From G963667675 sp965197565 (GTDB lineage: Bacteria > Chloroflexota > Dehalococcoidia > Lucifugimonadales > UBA3495), in the NCBI GenBank assembly GCA_965197565.1, contig CBDANK010000002.1, forward strand, positions 248,001 through 312,000: 64,000 nucleotides of DNA, read 5' to 3'. A model generated the notes under the pieces. The model searched no databases. It was given only the letters and a program-made list of their open reading frames with translations, and was not told the DNA's origin. Positions 8,719 through 18,151 of the stretch are shown piece after piece; position 1 is the first letter of the stretch; each line of letters opens with the position of its first letter. Made by a program: the position numbers and the translations under genes.

Positions 8719-9408
8719 CTAAGACTGTTGGGGAACCCGGTCCCGACGCTTTGGGCCTCCGATGCTGGGCATACGGAGATAGGTGGGCTGCAACATAGCT
8801 AGGTCCGCCACTTGACCCTCGGCGAGGCGTTTCCAACCCAACTCGCATAGGGTCCAGACCCGTTGGGCTGGCGCGGGGCCTACCACTACGGCTAAAGGGC
8901 CTAAACGCTCCCGGACTAACCCGCCCCAGTTTGACACTGCTTCCCCGCAAAACAATGTAGACTCTTTAGTGGAGTCAACCAATTCCTCGGCGGCGCATAC
9001 CATATCCTCCCTTATGCGCAGGCCGTCCGGCCCAAATAGCGCAGACGCAACCTCGCTCCGGCCAGCGTCCAGGATGGCGCACACCGGCAAGCCCGATTGT
9101 AGGTAGGGGTAAGCCTCCAAGTCCAGCGTCCCCACCCCCGTCACCGGCGTCCCAGCGGTGACTGCCAACCCCTTTGCCACACTCATTCCCACTCTCAAAG
9201 CACTGAACCCCCCCGGACCCAGAGCCACCGCTATTCCATTCAAATCACTAACCGCCAGGCCATGTTGGCGCAGGACTTGGGCAACCGCGGGCATCAGCTC
9301 CGTCGTGTGGTTCACCGCCGAGTACCAAGAACGGCAGGATAGTACCCGGCCTTCCTGGCATACGGCCACCCCGGCATATCTGGTGGAAGTATCAACCGCC
9401 AATAGCAC
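8719..9408 (-). CDS. tsaB: tRNA threonylcarbamoyladenosine biosynthesis protein TsaB
   Basis: This 229-residue ASKHA-fold protein shows the family hallmarks LLAVDTS near the N-terminus and GIAVALGPGGFSALRVGMSVAKGLA around residues 60-85. TsaB is the scaffold that pairs with TsaD and TsaE to make t6A37 in ANN-decoding tRNAs. It is the last gene of a thiL-tsaE-tsaB run, only 3 bp after tsaE. tsaD is not in the window. Confidence 0.92.
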   Translation of the reverse strand: MLLAVDTSTRYAGVAVCQEGRVLSCRSWYSAVNHTTELMPAVAQVLRQHGLAVSDLNGIAVALGPGGFSALRVGMSVAKGLAVTAGTPVTGVGTLDLEAYPYLQSGLPVCAILDAGRSEVASALFGPDGLRIREDMVCAAEELVDSTKESTLFCGEAVSNWGGLVRERLGPLAVVVGPAPAQRVWTLCELGWKRLAEGQVADLAMLQPTYLRMPSIGGPKRRDRVPQQS

Positions 9409-9411
9409 GGA

Positions 9412-9906
9412 TTAGAAGACCTCCTCGGCCAGGGGGAAGGCAGCGGCCAGACACTCTCGAAGCTCCCTAAACCGGGCTGACGTTGCCGAGACGACCGCGA
9501 TTCTGCTGTCCTCGTCGTGACCGTAATCCAAGGCGATCCAACAGCTCTCCACCGGGAACAGGTCCGCTGCCTTGTCGGCCCACTCCACGACACACACTCC
9601 CTGGTCAAACAACTGCTCATCCACTCCCAGGTCCCATACCTCCCAAGGGTTGTCGATGCGGTACAGGTCCAAATGGTGTAGCATCAGCCGCCCTTGACGC
9701 CGCGTCATCAGGACAAAAGTGGGGCTTCGCACCTCTTCTTGAAGGCACAATCCACGGCCTATTCCTTGGGTCAAGCAGGTTTTCCCGGAGCCCAAGGGGC
9801 CGGTCAGCAAATAAACGTCGCCCGGTTGAGCCTGCCGACCGATGATCCGGCCCATCTCTTGGGTCTCTTGGGCACTGGCAGTCTGGATGCGAAGGGGACG
9901 GTCCAT
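9412..9906 (-). CDS. tsaE: tRNA threonylcarbamoyladenosine ATPase TsaE
   Basis: The Walker A motif GPLGSGKT is followed by the TsaE signature PTFVLM...L.H.DLYR and VVEWADKA. It is the P-loop ATPase that resets the TsaB-TsaD complex in t6A synthesis. I place the start at 9906 (MDRPLRIQ), 2 nt after the thiL stop; the ORF also offers an upstream start at 9927 that would overlap thiL by 19 bp. Either start implies translational coupling with thiL. It has about 164 residues, in the family range. Confidence 0.92.
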   Translation of the reverse strand: MDRPLRIQTASAQETQEMGRIIGRQAQPGDVYLLTGPLGSGKTCLTQGIGRGLCLQEEVRSPTFVLMTRRQGRLMLHHLDLYRIDNPWEVWDLGVDEQLFDQGVCVVEWADKAADLFPVESCWIALDYGHDEDSRIAVVSATSARFRELRECLAAAFPLAEEVF

Positions 9907-9908
9907 CT

Positions 9909-10916
9909 TTACCCGAAGTGGTCCCATCCGGCTCGGGGAGCCACCTTTTCTACACCGGAAGAGTCAACCAAGCGCACTTGGCCCGGTTCCCCAGCCAGAA
10001 CCTCTCCGATGGCCGCAGCCCCGACGGGCAATAAAGGCAATACCGTTTGCATCAATTCGGGAGCCGCCGTAAACAGCAGAACGTAGTCCTCTCCTCCGTT
10101 GAGCGCAAATTCATGAAAATTGTCCGGAAAGGCCCGCTTTAGCAGGGGATGCACCGGCGCCCGGTCAACGTACACGCGGGCCGCCACGCCACTGGCCAAA
10201 CAAAGCTTGGAAAGGTCATCGGTCAGCCCGTCGCTCAGGTCCATAGCGGCGCTCACCCCATGACCGGCCAGGATTCTACCTTGAGCCACCGCCGGCTCAG
10301 GATGCCGGTGGCGCCGCCGCAAGTAGTCCGCCGCCTCGCCGGATAGCTCAGAATTGTCCAACATCAATTGAAGCCCGCCGCCGGAACCTCCCACCGGGCC
10401 AGTGACGGCGATCTGGTCTCCCACTTGCGCGGCGGTCCTCAGCATGGGCCGCCCCGGATGGACACCGGTTAGGCCGATGGTGATAAACACTGTGGGCGAG
10501 CGTACCATATCGCCTCCCACTAGAGCGACGCCATAGGTGTTGGCGATCCGGAGCATACCTTGGTACAACTCCCGGATGTCGTCAACCTCCGTCTCCGGCG
10601 TCAATCCAAGAGTAACCAGAGCGTACTGCGGAAAACCGCCCATAGCAGCGATATCGCTGATGTTCGAGGCCAGCGACTTCCATCCCAAGTCATTCCAAGG
10701 GGTTGTATCTCGAGTGAAGTGCACCCCCTCTACCACCGTGTCGGTGGTAAATAGCTGGGTGGCCTCGGCCGTCTTCCAAGCGGCGGTATCGTCGCCGGTG
10801 TCCACCAAGAGGTGAAAGCCGGAAGCCCAAGCGTTATCAGCTTGGGTCCGCTGCTCCACAATCATGGCGTTTAGCATCTCGATGACGCCGAATTCGCCCA
10901 ATTCTTTAATCTGCAT
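9909..10916 (-). CDS. thiL: Thiamine-monophosphate kinase ThiL
   Basis: This 335-residue protein has the ThiL/PurM fold. Hallmarks are GDDTAAW, TTDTVVEGVHF, the metal-binding NISDIAAMGG, LVGGDMVRSP, AMDLSDGL and NGGEDYVLLFT. It phosphorylates thiamine phosphate to thiamine diphosphate, the last step of TPP synthesis. No other thi genes and no TPP riboswitch are visible nearby. The ATG at 10916 lies 8 nt after a perfect TATAAT, suggesting a leaderless message. It is the first gene of the thiL-tsaE-tsaB operon. Confidence 0.95.
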   Translation of the reverse strand: MQIKELGEFGVIEMLNAMIVEQRTQADNAWASGFHLLVDTGDDTAAWKTAEATQLFTTDTVVEGVHFTRDTTPWNDLGWKSLASNISDIAAMGGFPQYALVTLGLTPETEVDDIRELYQGMLRIANTYGVALVGGDMVRSPTVFITIGLTGVHPGRPMLRTAAQVGDQIAVTGPVGGSGGGLQLMLDNSELSGEAADYLRRRHRHPEPAVAQGRILAGHGVSAAMDLSDGLTDDLSKLCLASGVAARVYVDRAPVHPLLKRAFPDNFHEFALNGGEDYVLLFTAAPELMQTVLPLLPVGAAAIGEVLAGEPGQVRLVDSSGVEKVAPRAGWDHFG

Positions 10917-10924
10917 GGGAGTGG

Positions 10925-10954
10925 ATTATAGACCGGCGTCCACCGGAGGCTCAA
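10925..10954 (-). promoter_or_regulatory. Promoter of thiL-tsaE-tsaB
   Basis: On the minus strand TTGAGC (10949-10954), an 18-bp spacer and a perfect TATAAT (10925-10930) precede the thiL ATG at 10916. The predicted transcript start falls at or within a few bases of the ATG, and no Shine-Dalgarno sequence fits between. Confidence 0.6.
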
Positions 10955-11034
10955 GCCGAAATTTGAAACATGGACCTGCCGCAGCCCGGACCGGCAGACA
11001 ATATCCTCATTTGGGATTCAAAGAGGGGATTTTA

Positions 11035-11910
11035 TCAGTCCATAGAGCCCGGTTCCCCCCGGTCTAGGGCCGGGACTCTGGACCCTTGCCTACCGGGCAA
11101 AGAAAGCCGGCCTTTGACGCTGGTGTAGACCATGACAAGAGAGAACAACGCCGCCTCCACCAGCACCACGGTGGCCCCTGAGGAAACGTCCACAAAATAG
11201 CTCAAGTAGATTCCGGCGAAGCCGCACAATGCTCCCAAGGCGGTGGATAGAATCACTACATTCTTGAAGCTGTCGGTGAGCAGCCGGGCCATTATGGGAG
11301 GGATCACCGTGGCTCCCGCGATGAGCAAAACCCCCAGGACCTGCATAGACACCACTATGGTCCCGGCCAGCACCAGGGAGAACAGGGTTTCAATCCAACC
11401 GGTGGGCACTCCGTAGAAGCGGGCCACTTCCACGTCGAAAGTAGCGAACAGGAAGTGTTTGTAGCCAATGAAGAGGATAAGGCTTGCGGCCGCGACCACC
11501 ACGGAGATGGCCAAAAGGTCTCCTCCGCTGACTCCCAGGATATTGCCGAACAGAGCGGCGTCGAAGTCTCGGGTGAAGGACTTGTACCGGCTGATCAGAA
11601 CAATGCCCAAAGCAAAGCTGGCCGTCGTAATCACGCCGATGGCTGCATCGGCCCCGATTTTTCTTTTCCGCGTGGTTAGAGCGATGAGTTGGGCGCAAAG
11701 GAAGCCCCAAATAGTGGCGCCCAGGTAAAAATTGAAGGACATTACGTAGCTGGCCACGGCGCCGCCCAGTACCGCGTGAGACAATCCGTGGCCGATATAG
11801 GCCATCCTCCGCAGCACGATGTACACCCCAATGAGCCCACACAAGCCTCCCACCAGGGTGGCCGCCGCCAACCCCCGGACAAAGAAGGAGTACTCGAAGG
11901 GCTCAAGCAT
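11035..11910 (-). CDS. znuB: Zinc/manganese ABC transporter permease (ZnuB/MntB type)
   Basis: This 291-residue protein has about eight hydrophobic segments and family motifs FFVRGL near the N-terminus, the conserved YIGHGLSHAVLGGA loop and VLLIAGATVIPP-(M)ARLL. It is the membrane channel of a metal uptake ABC importer of the ABC-3 family. It overlaps the ATPase gene by 8 bp, so the two are translationally coupled. Metal specificity cannot be read from the permease; the linked Fur-family regulator and substrate-binding protein point to zinc or manganese. Confidence 0.85.
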   Translation of the reverse strand: MLEPFEYSFFVRGLAAATLVGGLCGLIGVYIVLRRMAYIGHGLSHAVLGGAVASYVMSFNFYLGATIWGFLCAQLIALTTRKRKIGADAAIGVITTASFALGIVLISRYKSFTRDFDAALFGNILGVSGGDLLAISVVVAAASLILFIGYKHFLFATFDVEVARFYGVPTGWIETLFSLVLAGTIVVSMQVLGVLLIAGATVIPPIMARLLTDSFKNVVILSTALGALCGFAGIYLSYFVDVSSGATVVLVEAALFSLVMVYTSVKGRLSLPGRQGSRVPALDRGEPGSMD

Positions 11911-12784
11911 ACTCGACTTCCTTTGCCAGGTCTGCTTCCTCCCCCGAATCCGCTTCCTCCACCTCCGGTTTCTGGCTGCTCCAGCCGAACAAGTGAGGGC
12001 TCTCGGCCACCAGCGTCATTCCCTGGTAGTGAATCACCGGCATTTCGGCCCCGTATGTGAGCTTGAGGGTCTCGGGGGTTATAATGTGGGACGGCGGCCC
12101 CTCGGCTAGAACTCGTCCGTTCAGACAGATCACCCAGGGCAGATGGACGGCCACGGCGTTTATCTCGTGGGTGGTCATAATGATAGTGATGCCTTGATGA
12201 TTAAGCTCGTGGAGCAAGTGCATCACATCGTCCCTGGTTTTGATGTCTACTCCGGAGGTAGGCTCATCCAAGAGCAGTATGCGCGGGCTGCTGACTAGGG
12301 CCCTGGCCAGAAATACCCGCTGCTGTTGCCCTCCCGAGAGCTCCCGTATATGCCTCCGGGCCAGGTGGGAGATCCCCAAGCGTTCCATCATCTCATCGGC
12401 CAGCATCCGGTCTTGACGGCGGTACCAAGGGAAGAAGCGGTTGTCCATGGTGCGGCCCATCATGACCACCTCTCGGACCGTTACCGGGAAGTTCCAGTCG
12501 ATGGTTTCCAACTGGGGCACGTAGCCCACTCTGGGCCGCTTGCGGCCGGTAGAGGCGCCCTCCACCAATACTTGCCCGCAGTAGATGTCGACAGCTCCCA
12601 AGACCGTCCTCAGCAGAGTAGTTTTGCCCGATCCGCTGGGACCAAGGAGCCCTATGAAATCGCCCTGCATGATGTCTAAGCTTACTTCGGACAGCACTTC
12701 CTGGCCGCCGTAGCCGCAGGAAACGCCTTGTAGCTGGACTATTGATTCTCCCGGCCCCCGTTGATGGGGGAGTGGATGTAACAT
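11903..12784 (-). CDS. znuC: Metal ABC transporter ATPase (ZnuC/MntA type)
   Basis: This 293-residue protein has Walker A GPSGSGKTT, Q-loop GYVPQLETIDWNFPVTV, signature LSGGQQQR, Walker B ILLLDEP and switch His in TTHEINAV. The Q-loop with VPQ..DW.FPVTV is typical of the zinc/manganese/iron importer class. Residues after about 255 form an acidic Glu-rich tail (EVEEADSGEEADLAKEVE) that is not part of the usual domain. It lies between the fused ABC exporter (25 bp upstream) and the permease. Confidence 0.87.
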   Translation of the reverse strand: MLHPLPHQRGPGESIVQLQGVSCGYGGQEVLSEVSLDIMQGDFIGLLGPSGSGKTTLLRTVLGAVDIYCGQVLVEGASTGRKRPRVGYVPQLETIDWNFPVTVREVVMMGRTMDNRFFPWYRRQDRMLADEMMERLGISHLARRHIRELSGGQQQRVFLARALVSSPRILLLDEPTSGVDIKTRDDVMHLLHELNHQGITIIMTTHEINAVAVHLPWVICLNGRVLAEGPPSHIITPETLKLTYGAEMPVIHYQGMTLVAESPHLFGWSSQKPEVEEADSGEEADLAKEVEYA

Positions 12785-12809
12785 GGTTCCCCTTTATTGA
12801 TGGGTCTTG

Positions 12810-15800
12810 TTAGTGATGATGACCATGACCGGTTTCATGCTTCCAGGGTTCGAAGCTGGGGCCAAGGTGATGATGACCGTCTCCATCCTCCACAGGCTTT
12901 GCCAAGGAGGCCACCAGTTGGGCGGCCACCAACTGGGCGTACAAACCTTGGCCCTCCAGAAGCTCTTGATGGCTGCCTTGGTCCACCAAACGGCCTCCGT
13001 CCAAGACCACAATCCGATTGGCGTCGCGTATGGTGGACAAACGGTGGGCGATGACCAACGTGGTGCGCCCTTCCATCAGCCGCTCCAGGGCCTGGCGGAC
13101 CTGCTGCTCATTCACTGCGTCCAAGTGGGAAGTGGCTTCGTCGAGCACCAGCAACGGGGCGTTTTTCAGTAAAGCACGGGCAATGGAAACCCGTTGCCTC
13201 TGCCCCCCGGAAAGTTGCATTCCCCGTTCTCCCACCAAAGTGTCATACCCGTCAGGGAAGGCGGTAATGAAGTCGTGGGCATTGGCCTGCCGGGCGGCGG
13301 CTTCGATATCGGCGTCGTCGGCATCCTGCTGGCCCAGACGAAGGTTCTCTCGGATGCTGGCGTTGAACAAGTAGGTATCTTGGGTTACCAGGGCGATTTG
13401 TTCTCTAAGATGGTCCAAGCCGAAGTCCCGCAGGTCGTTCCCGCCCAGCAGAATACGCCCGTGGCCGGGGTCCCAAAAACGCATCAGCAGGTTGGCGCAG
13501 GTGGTTTTGCCGGCTCCGGACCGTCCCACCAACGCCACAGTCTGCCCGGCTTCGACGGTGAAGCTTACATCGTGCAACGCTTGCGGTTCGCCCGGACCAT
13601 AGGAAAAGCCAACGGTTTCGAAACAGATGGAGGGAACGGCGGGAGACCGTCCGTCCGCTTTATAGTCCACCCCGGCGCCGTCTATTACCGGCACCGGCTC
13701 ATCGTGGACCGCAAACAGCCGGCGGGCAGAGGCCAGGGTTTCCATCAACTGCTTCATGGTCCTAGCAATGTCGGCAATGGGGGCGAAGGCCGCCACAGAA
13801 AGAACTACCGCCAGAATAAGCTGGGGACGGGTAATGTCTCCTTGAATCCTGATCCAAAGGCCCAGGGCCAAGACGGCCAGCCCCCCTAAAGCCGTCATGG
13901 CTTCGATGAGCCCAAACTGGAAAGCCCTCTCTTTCAGAAACCGGAGTTGCCAGTAAGCAAATCTCCAGCCGTTAGCCACCATCTCGCCGGTGCGCGATGG
14001 ACCCCGGCCAAAGGCCGAGATCTCCCGCAGGCCCTGTATGCTGTCCACCATGTGAGCGTGTACGCCACCGATGCGTTCCCGCACCTCCTCCCCCAGCCGT
14101 TCCGACCGTTTCTGGGCAAAGAACGGACTCACCGCCACCGCCAACAGGAAGGGGGCAAGGATCAAGGCCAGCGGCCAAGCGATAACCCCCAGAGTGCCCA
14201 GTACCACCGCCGGTATCAGTATGGCTACGAAGATCGGAGTGATCGTGTGGCCAAAGAAATACTCTACCGTCTCTATGTCGCCGCCGACGATGCTGACCAA
14301 GTCTCCCGAGCGTCTTCGCACCAGGTATGCGGGGGCCAAGGGGTCCAGCTTGTTGTAGAGGTCCAAGCGCATTTCGGCCAACAACCGGTAAGCAAGATCG
14401 TGAGACATCCACGACTCGGCCCAAGTAAAAACCGCCACCATCGGAACGAAGACTCCCAACAGAACCAGCCAAAGCGTTAGCCCGCCTCCGGTGATAACTG
14501 CTCCCACCAACAGCGCGCTAATGACCCCCACTCCGATAATGGAACCGTGGTGGCCCAGGCCCAGGACAAAGGTAAGCGCCAGTTCGCCCCACCAAGGCCG
14601 GACCAGGGAAAGCAACCGGGCCCACACCGTAAAAATCCCAATAGCTTTGCCAGGGGTCACGGTTGCTTGTTGACCTTCCTGGGGAATCCACTGATGCCCG
14701 TCTCCGCTTGGGGCAGGTCCGGACAGCCCAATGCTCCCCGTCCCTTGGTGAGCGTCGTTGCCGGATTCCCGTCCGCTTCCGGTTGCTTCACGCTCCAAAG
14801 TTGCGACCATCGCTTCTTGGACCGGAGTCTCCTGCTGTTGGGCCATAAGCAAGGCATAGGCGCCTCCCATGGCCGTTAGCTCATGGTGACTGCCCGACTC
14901 GATCAGCTTCCCATCGTCCAGGACCAGGATGCGGTCGGCGTTGATCACACTGGACAAGCGGTGGGCAATGACCATAGTGGTCCTGCCCTCCATGAGTCGT
15001 TCCAGGGCCTCCTGGATCACTGTTTCGTTCTCTGCGTCGACGCTGGATAGGGCTTCATCCAGGACCAAGATGGGCGCGTCTTTCAACAGAGCGCGAGCAA
15101 TGGCGATGCGTTGTTTCTGTCCGCCGGATAGACGAATTGCCCGCTCACCGACCATGGTGTCGTATCCCGAGGGCAACTCCATGATGAACTGGTGGGCATT
15201 GGCAGCCCGGGCCGCAATCTCTAGCTCATCCTGAGTTGCATCGGGATTGCCGAAACGCAGATTGTCGGCCACCGTTCCGTGAAATAAATAGGTATCTTGG
15301 GTGACCACAGCGATGTGTTGCCGCAGGAAAGCCAGAGGCAACTCCCGGAGGTCGCGGCCGCCCAAGAGCACTCGGCCATTTTGAGGATCGAAGAACCTGA
15401 GCAATAGCCAGACTACCGTGGACTTCCCGGCCCCGCTGGGACCGACCAGTCCCAAGGTCTCACCGGCCCCCAATGTAAACGAGACCCCATGCAATGCCGG
15501 CCGCTTCCCTCGGTTGTAAGCGAAATCGACCTCCTCGAACTGTATTTCCGGAGTCAGTTGAGGCTCTTCTTGTTTACTTGCTCTTGAGGACCCGGCCGGC
15601 TCTTTTACCTCTACAGGCGAATCCAGAATGTCGAAAATACCTTCGGCGGAGGACATAGCCATCAAGCCCTCGTGGTAAAGGTATACCAACTCCTGCAGCG
15701 GCCGGAATATTTCCACCCCCAGCATCAACACGATCAGCAATGGCCGTAGTTCCAGGCTGCCGTCGCTGACCCGGAAGGCGCCCGAAGCCAATGCAACCGC

Positions 15801-16571
15801 AGCCCCCGCCGAGATACCCAGAATTGTCAGGGCGCTGGTGGCCGAGTCTGCGGCCACGACTCCCATGGTCTTTCGGTACAAATGTCTCGCGCCGTCTGCC
15901 AGCAGACGGCCCCTGGCTTTGCTTTGCCCGAAGGCCTTCAGAGTGCCCAAGCCTTGGACGGCGTCCAAGAACTCGGCGCCGAGGGCCCCGTAAGCCCGCC
16001 GCCTAGCCATACTGCTGTCGCGGGTCCACCGGTGAAAAAAGGTCGGCGCCATCAATGTGAAAAGAGCGAATCCCAAGAATATGAAGCCGATTTGAAGGTC
16101 GATGATCGCCATGAAAATGAAAATGAGAAGCGGCGCCAAGGCGGACACGATGAACTGGGGCAGATACTTTCCAAAGAACGCTTCCAGCCTCTCGACGCCG
16201 TCGGCCATAGACAGCAACGCGTTGCCGGTGCTGTTCTGATCGAAATACCCAGGGCCCAGGGCCAGCGCGTGTTCGTAAAGCCGCTTCCGAAGCTGTATCT
16301 TCACTATGCTGGCGGTGTGGTGGCTGATCACTTCTTGGAGGTAGAGCAATGCGCCCCTTATTACGATCAGGGAGGCCATAGCAACCAGCGGCCAGAGCAA
16401 GTCGGAAAACGATGCGTTTAAGCCATCCTCTAAAACCTTCACTATGACAACTGCGGCCACGGCGAGCCGCCCGATACCGGCGGCCACCGCCAACAGACCT
16501 ATCATGGCGGCAACGAATATCCGCAGCCTAACGCCCTCGGTCAACGCAAGAAGCCGGGGATGGAGATACAT
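12810..16571 (-). CDS. Fused CydDC-like ABC exporter with His-rich C-terminus
   Basis: This 1253-residue protein has two complete half-transporters in one chain. The first TMD (1-310; features like GYFDQNSTGNALLSMADGVE and LGTLKAFGQ) and NBD (Walker A GPSGAGKST at 377-384, LSGGQ at 481-485) are CydD-like. A loose linker (about 580-645) joins the second TMD (RRSGDLVSIVGGDIETVE) and NBD (GRSGAGKTT, LSGGQRQR). Walker B regions read VLDEALSSVD and VLDEATSHLD. The last 25 residues hold eight histidines, including GHHH and GHGHHH. It lies 12 bp after the metal-binding lipoprotein and 25 bp before the ATPase of a metal importer. CydDC exports thiols or heme-related compounds; here a metal-linked role is inferred. 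Substrate is unknown. Confidence 0.85.
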   Translation of the reverse strand: MYLHPRLLALTEGVRLRIFVAAMIGLLAVAAGIGRLAVAAVVIVKVLEDGLNASFSDLLWPLVAMASLIVIRGALLYLQEVISHHTASIVKIQLRKRLYEHALALGPGYFDQNSTGNALLSMADGVERLEAFFGKYLPQFIVSALAPLLIFIFMAIIDLQIGFIFLGFALFTLMAPTFFHRWTRDSSMARRRAYGALGAEFLDAVQGLGTLKAFGQSKARGRLLADGARHLYRKTMGVVAADSATSALTILGISAGAAVALASGAFRVSDGSLELRPLLIVLMLGVEIFRPLQELVYLYHEGLMAMSSAEGIFDILDSPVEVKEPAGSSRASKQEEPQLTPEIQFEEVDFAYNRGKRPALHGVSFTLGAGETLGLVGPSGAGKSTVVWLLLRFFDPQNGRVLLGGRDLRELPLAFLRQHIAVVTQDTYLFHGTVADNLRFGNPDATQDELEIAARAANAHQFIMELPSGYDTMVGERAIRLSGGQKQRIAIARALLKDAPILVLDEALSSVDAENETVIQEALERLMEGRTTMVIAHRLSSVINADRILVLDDGKLIESGSHHELTAMGGAYALLMAQQQETPVQEAMVATLEREATGSGRESGNDAHQGTGSIGLSGPAPSGDGHQWIPQEGQQATVTPGKAIGIFTVWARLLSLVRPWWGELALTFVLGLGHHGSIIGVGVISALLVGAVITGGGLTLWLVLLGVFVPMVAVFTWAESWMSHDLAYRLLAEMRLDLYNKLDPLAPAYLVRRRSGDLVSIVGGDIETVEYFFGHTITPIFVAILIPAVVLGTLGVIAWPLALILAPFLLAVAVSPFFAQKRSERLGEEVRERIGGVHAHMVDSIQGLREISAFGRGPSRTGEMVANGWRFAYWQLRFLKERAFQFGLIEAMTALGGLAVLALGLWIRIQGDITRPQLILAVVLSVAAFAPIADIARTMKQLMETLASARRLFAVHDEPVPVIDGAGVDYKADGRSPAVPSICFETVGFSYGPGEPQALHDVSFTVEAGQTVALVGRSGAGKTTCANLLMRFWDPGHGRILLGGNDLRDFGLDHLREQIALVTQDTYLFNASIRENLRLGQQDADDADIEAAARQANAHDFITAFPDGYDTLVGERGMQLSGGQRQRVSIARALLKNAPLLVLDEATSHLDAVNEQQVRQALERLMEGRTTLVIAHRLSTIRDANRIVVLDGGRLVDQGSHQELLEGQGLYAQLVAAQLVASLAKPVEDGDGHHHLGPSFEPWKHETGHGHHH

Positions 16572-16583
16572 CTCTCCACTCCT

Positions 16584-17618
16584 TTATTGGGGATAGATGG
16601 CGCCGCTTTGTCCCTGGAATACGGGGCTGGTATCGAACCCCTCCAGCTCCCGAATATTCCCTCCCAATGCGGGGATCATAATCTCCATGTTCTGGAGCAT
16701 TAACCCCAAGTAGCTGTGCCGGGGGTCTCCTGGTCCGCCGGGCAGGTCGTCATCGGCCAGTTCGTCGATGAACCGGGCCCCTGCTTCCTTGGCGATTGTT
16801 TCCAACACGTCGCTGGAAAAGACCTTGGAACCGAAAACAGCCGGGATACCCAATTCCTTGATCTGGTCGATGAGCCGGATCACTTCCCTGACCGACGGTT
16901 CGGAAAAGTCCGAAGGTTGCACCGCGCCGACTACCTCCATGCCGTACCGTCCAGCGAAGTAGGCCCAGGAGTCGTGGTATGTGAGCAGTTTGCGGTTGGC
17001 GAGCGGAATGGTGGCCACCGCCGCGGTCACGTCTTCATCCAATGCCTGGACCCTCATACGGAACTCGTCCAGGTTGCCGGAGTAGTAGGCGGCATTGGCC
17101 GGGTCCAACTCAGCCAATTGGTCCGCCACCAGCTCGGCGTAACGCAGCGCCAACAGAGGATCGGGCCACAAGTGGGGATTTGGCTGACCGTCAGACTCAG
17201 GGAAGGTAAAGTCGAACCGCCAGTCTTCTTTGGAAATAGACTGCTCCCCCAGAGACAGGATCACTCCCCCGGATTTCTTGTTAGCCATAGCCATTTCCAG
17301 TGTGGGCTCCTCTAAGAACAGACCATTGAGAACGATCAAGTCGGCCTCGGAGATCACCTTGGCAACCGAAGGAGCGGGGGCAAAGGTGTGGGAGTTAACC
17401 CCTTCCGGGACCACACCTTCCAGCACGATCCGGGTCCCGCCTATGTTCTCCACGATGCTGGTGATGGGGGAAATCGTGCTAACCACTCTCAGGGTCTTTG
17501 CATTCTGCTCCAGCCCGTTCCCGGCAGCGGCCCCTACAGTGCCGGCGTCCAGCGTCTCCGAAGAGCCGCAAGAAGTCATTAACAAGACCCCCAGCAATAA
17601 CACACCGAATCGAAGCAT
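16584..17618 (-). CDS. znuA: Zinc/manganese-binding lipoprotein (ZnuA/TroA family)
   Basis: The substrate-binding component has a lipoprotein signal LRFGVLLLGVLLMTSC starting at 17618. Metal ligands of the cluster-A-I family are visible: the His in GVNSHTF, the His in NPHLWPDP, the His in LTYHDSWAYFAGRYG and the Asp/Glu region near FIDELADDD. The ORF extends to 17723, but that start would overlap the upstream regulator gene by 52 bp. It delivers Zn2+ or Mn2+ to the ZnuBC-type importer encoded downstream. No long His-rich loop of the enteric ZnuA type is present; an acidic loop (ELADDDLPGGPGD) may play that part. Confidence 0.85.
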   Translation of the reverse strand: MLRFGVLLLGVLLMTSCGSSETLDAGTVGAAAGNGLEQNAKTLRVVSTISPITSIVENIGGTRIVLEGVVPEGVNSHTFAPAPSVAKVISEADLIVLNGLFLEEPTLEMAMANKKSGGVILSLGEQSISKEDWRFDFTFPESDGQPNPHLWPDPLLALRYAELVADQLAELDPANAAYYSGNLDEFRMRVQALDEDVTAAVATIPLANRKLLTYHDSWAYFAGRYGMEVVGAVQPSDFSEPSVREVIRLIDQIKELGIPAVFGSKVFSSDVLETIAKEAGARFIDELADDDLPGGPGDPRHSYLGLMLQNMEIMIPALGGNIRELEGFDTSPVFQGQSGAIYPQ

Positions 17619-17671
17619 ATCCGGCCTGCGGGACGCGATTATATGCACAACGGCACGCACTGCCCATGAGT

Positions 17672-18121
17672 TCATCGGACTGGGGCTTGGCGCTGGCCGT
17701 TGCTTTCGCGGCACCGAGCGCATATGCCGCTGATTGCAAAATGCTCCAAGTCGGGCTCGAACCCGAATTCCTTGGTGAGGGTATCTCGAAACTCTTCCAG
17801 GTAATGCGGGCTAAGGTTGAAAGCGCCGTTGCACTGCCGGCACACCATGTGGTGGTGGCCTCCATGAGCATCGGTCAACTCGTAGTGAAGGCGGTCCCCT
17901 ATCGCCACCTCCGTAACCACTCCCAGGTTTCGGAACAAGTGGAGGGTCCGGTATACCGTGGCGATATCCATATAAGGATAGGCTTCCTTGGCTCGCTGAA
18001 ACACCTGGTCCACCCCCATGTGGCCATCGCCTTGGGCCACTATAGCCAACACGATTAACCGCTGGGGGGTGAGACGGTAGCCCTTTTCTCTTAGTGCCTC
18101 TACAGCCTGTTCTTGGTCCAT
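17672..18121 (-). CDS. zur: Fur-family metalloregulator (Zur-like)
   Basis: This protein of about 149 residues has the Fur winged helix (YRLTPQRLIVLAIVA, DIATVYRTLHLFRNLGVV) and the metal sites GGHHHMVCRQC and ISGICARC, i.e. two CxxC motifs for structural zinc plus the HHH sensory region. I place the start at 18121 (MDQEQAVEAL). The ORF runs on to 18187, but its upstream part overlaps the promoter. It heads the metal operon. Zur rather than Fur or Mur is inferred from the downstream ZnuABC set; the sequence alone does not prove the metal. Confidence 0.85.
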   Translation of the reverse strand: MDQEQAVEALREKGYRLTPQRLIVLAIVAQGDGHMGVDQVFQRAKEAYPYMDIATVYRTLHLFRNLGVVTEVAIGDRLHYELTDAHGGHHHMVCRQCNGAFNLSPHYLEEFRDTLTKEFGFEPDLEHFAISGICARCRESNGQRQAPVR

Positions 18122-18151
18122 ATGCAAACTCGCGCCATTGCAACCAGTTGC

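Noticed and set aside
13194..13889. A 231-codon plus-strand frame opposite the ABC exporter
   Set aside because: No ribosome site and no protein pattern; the opposite strand holds an intact NBD.
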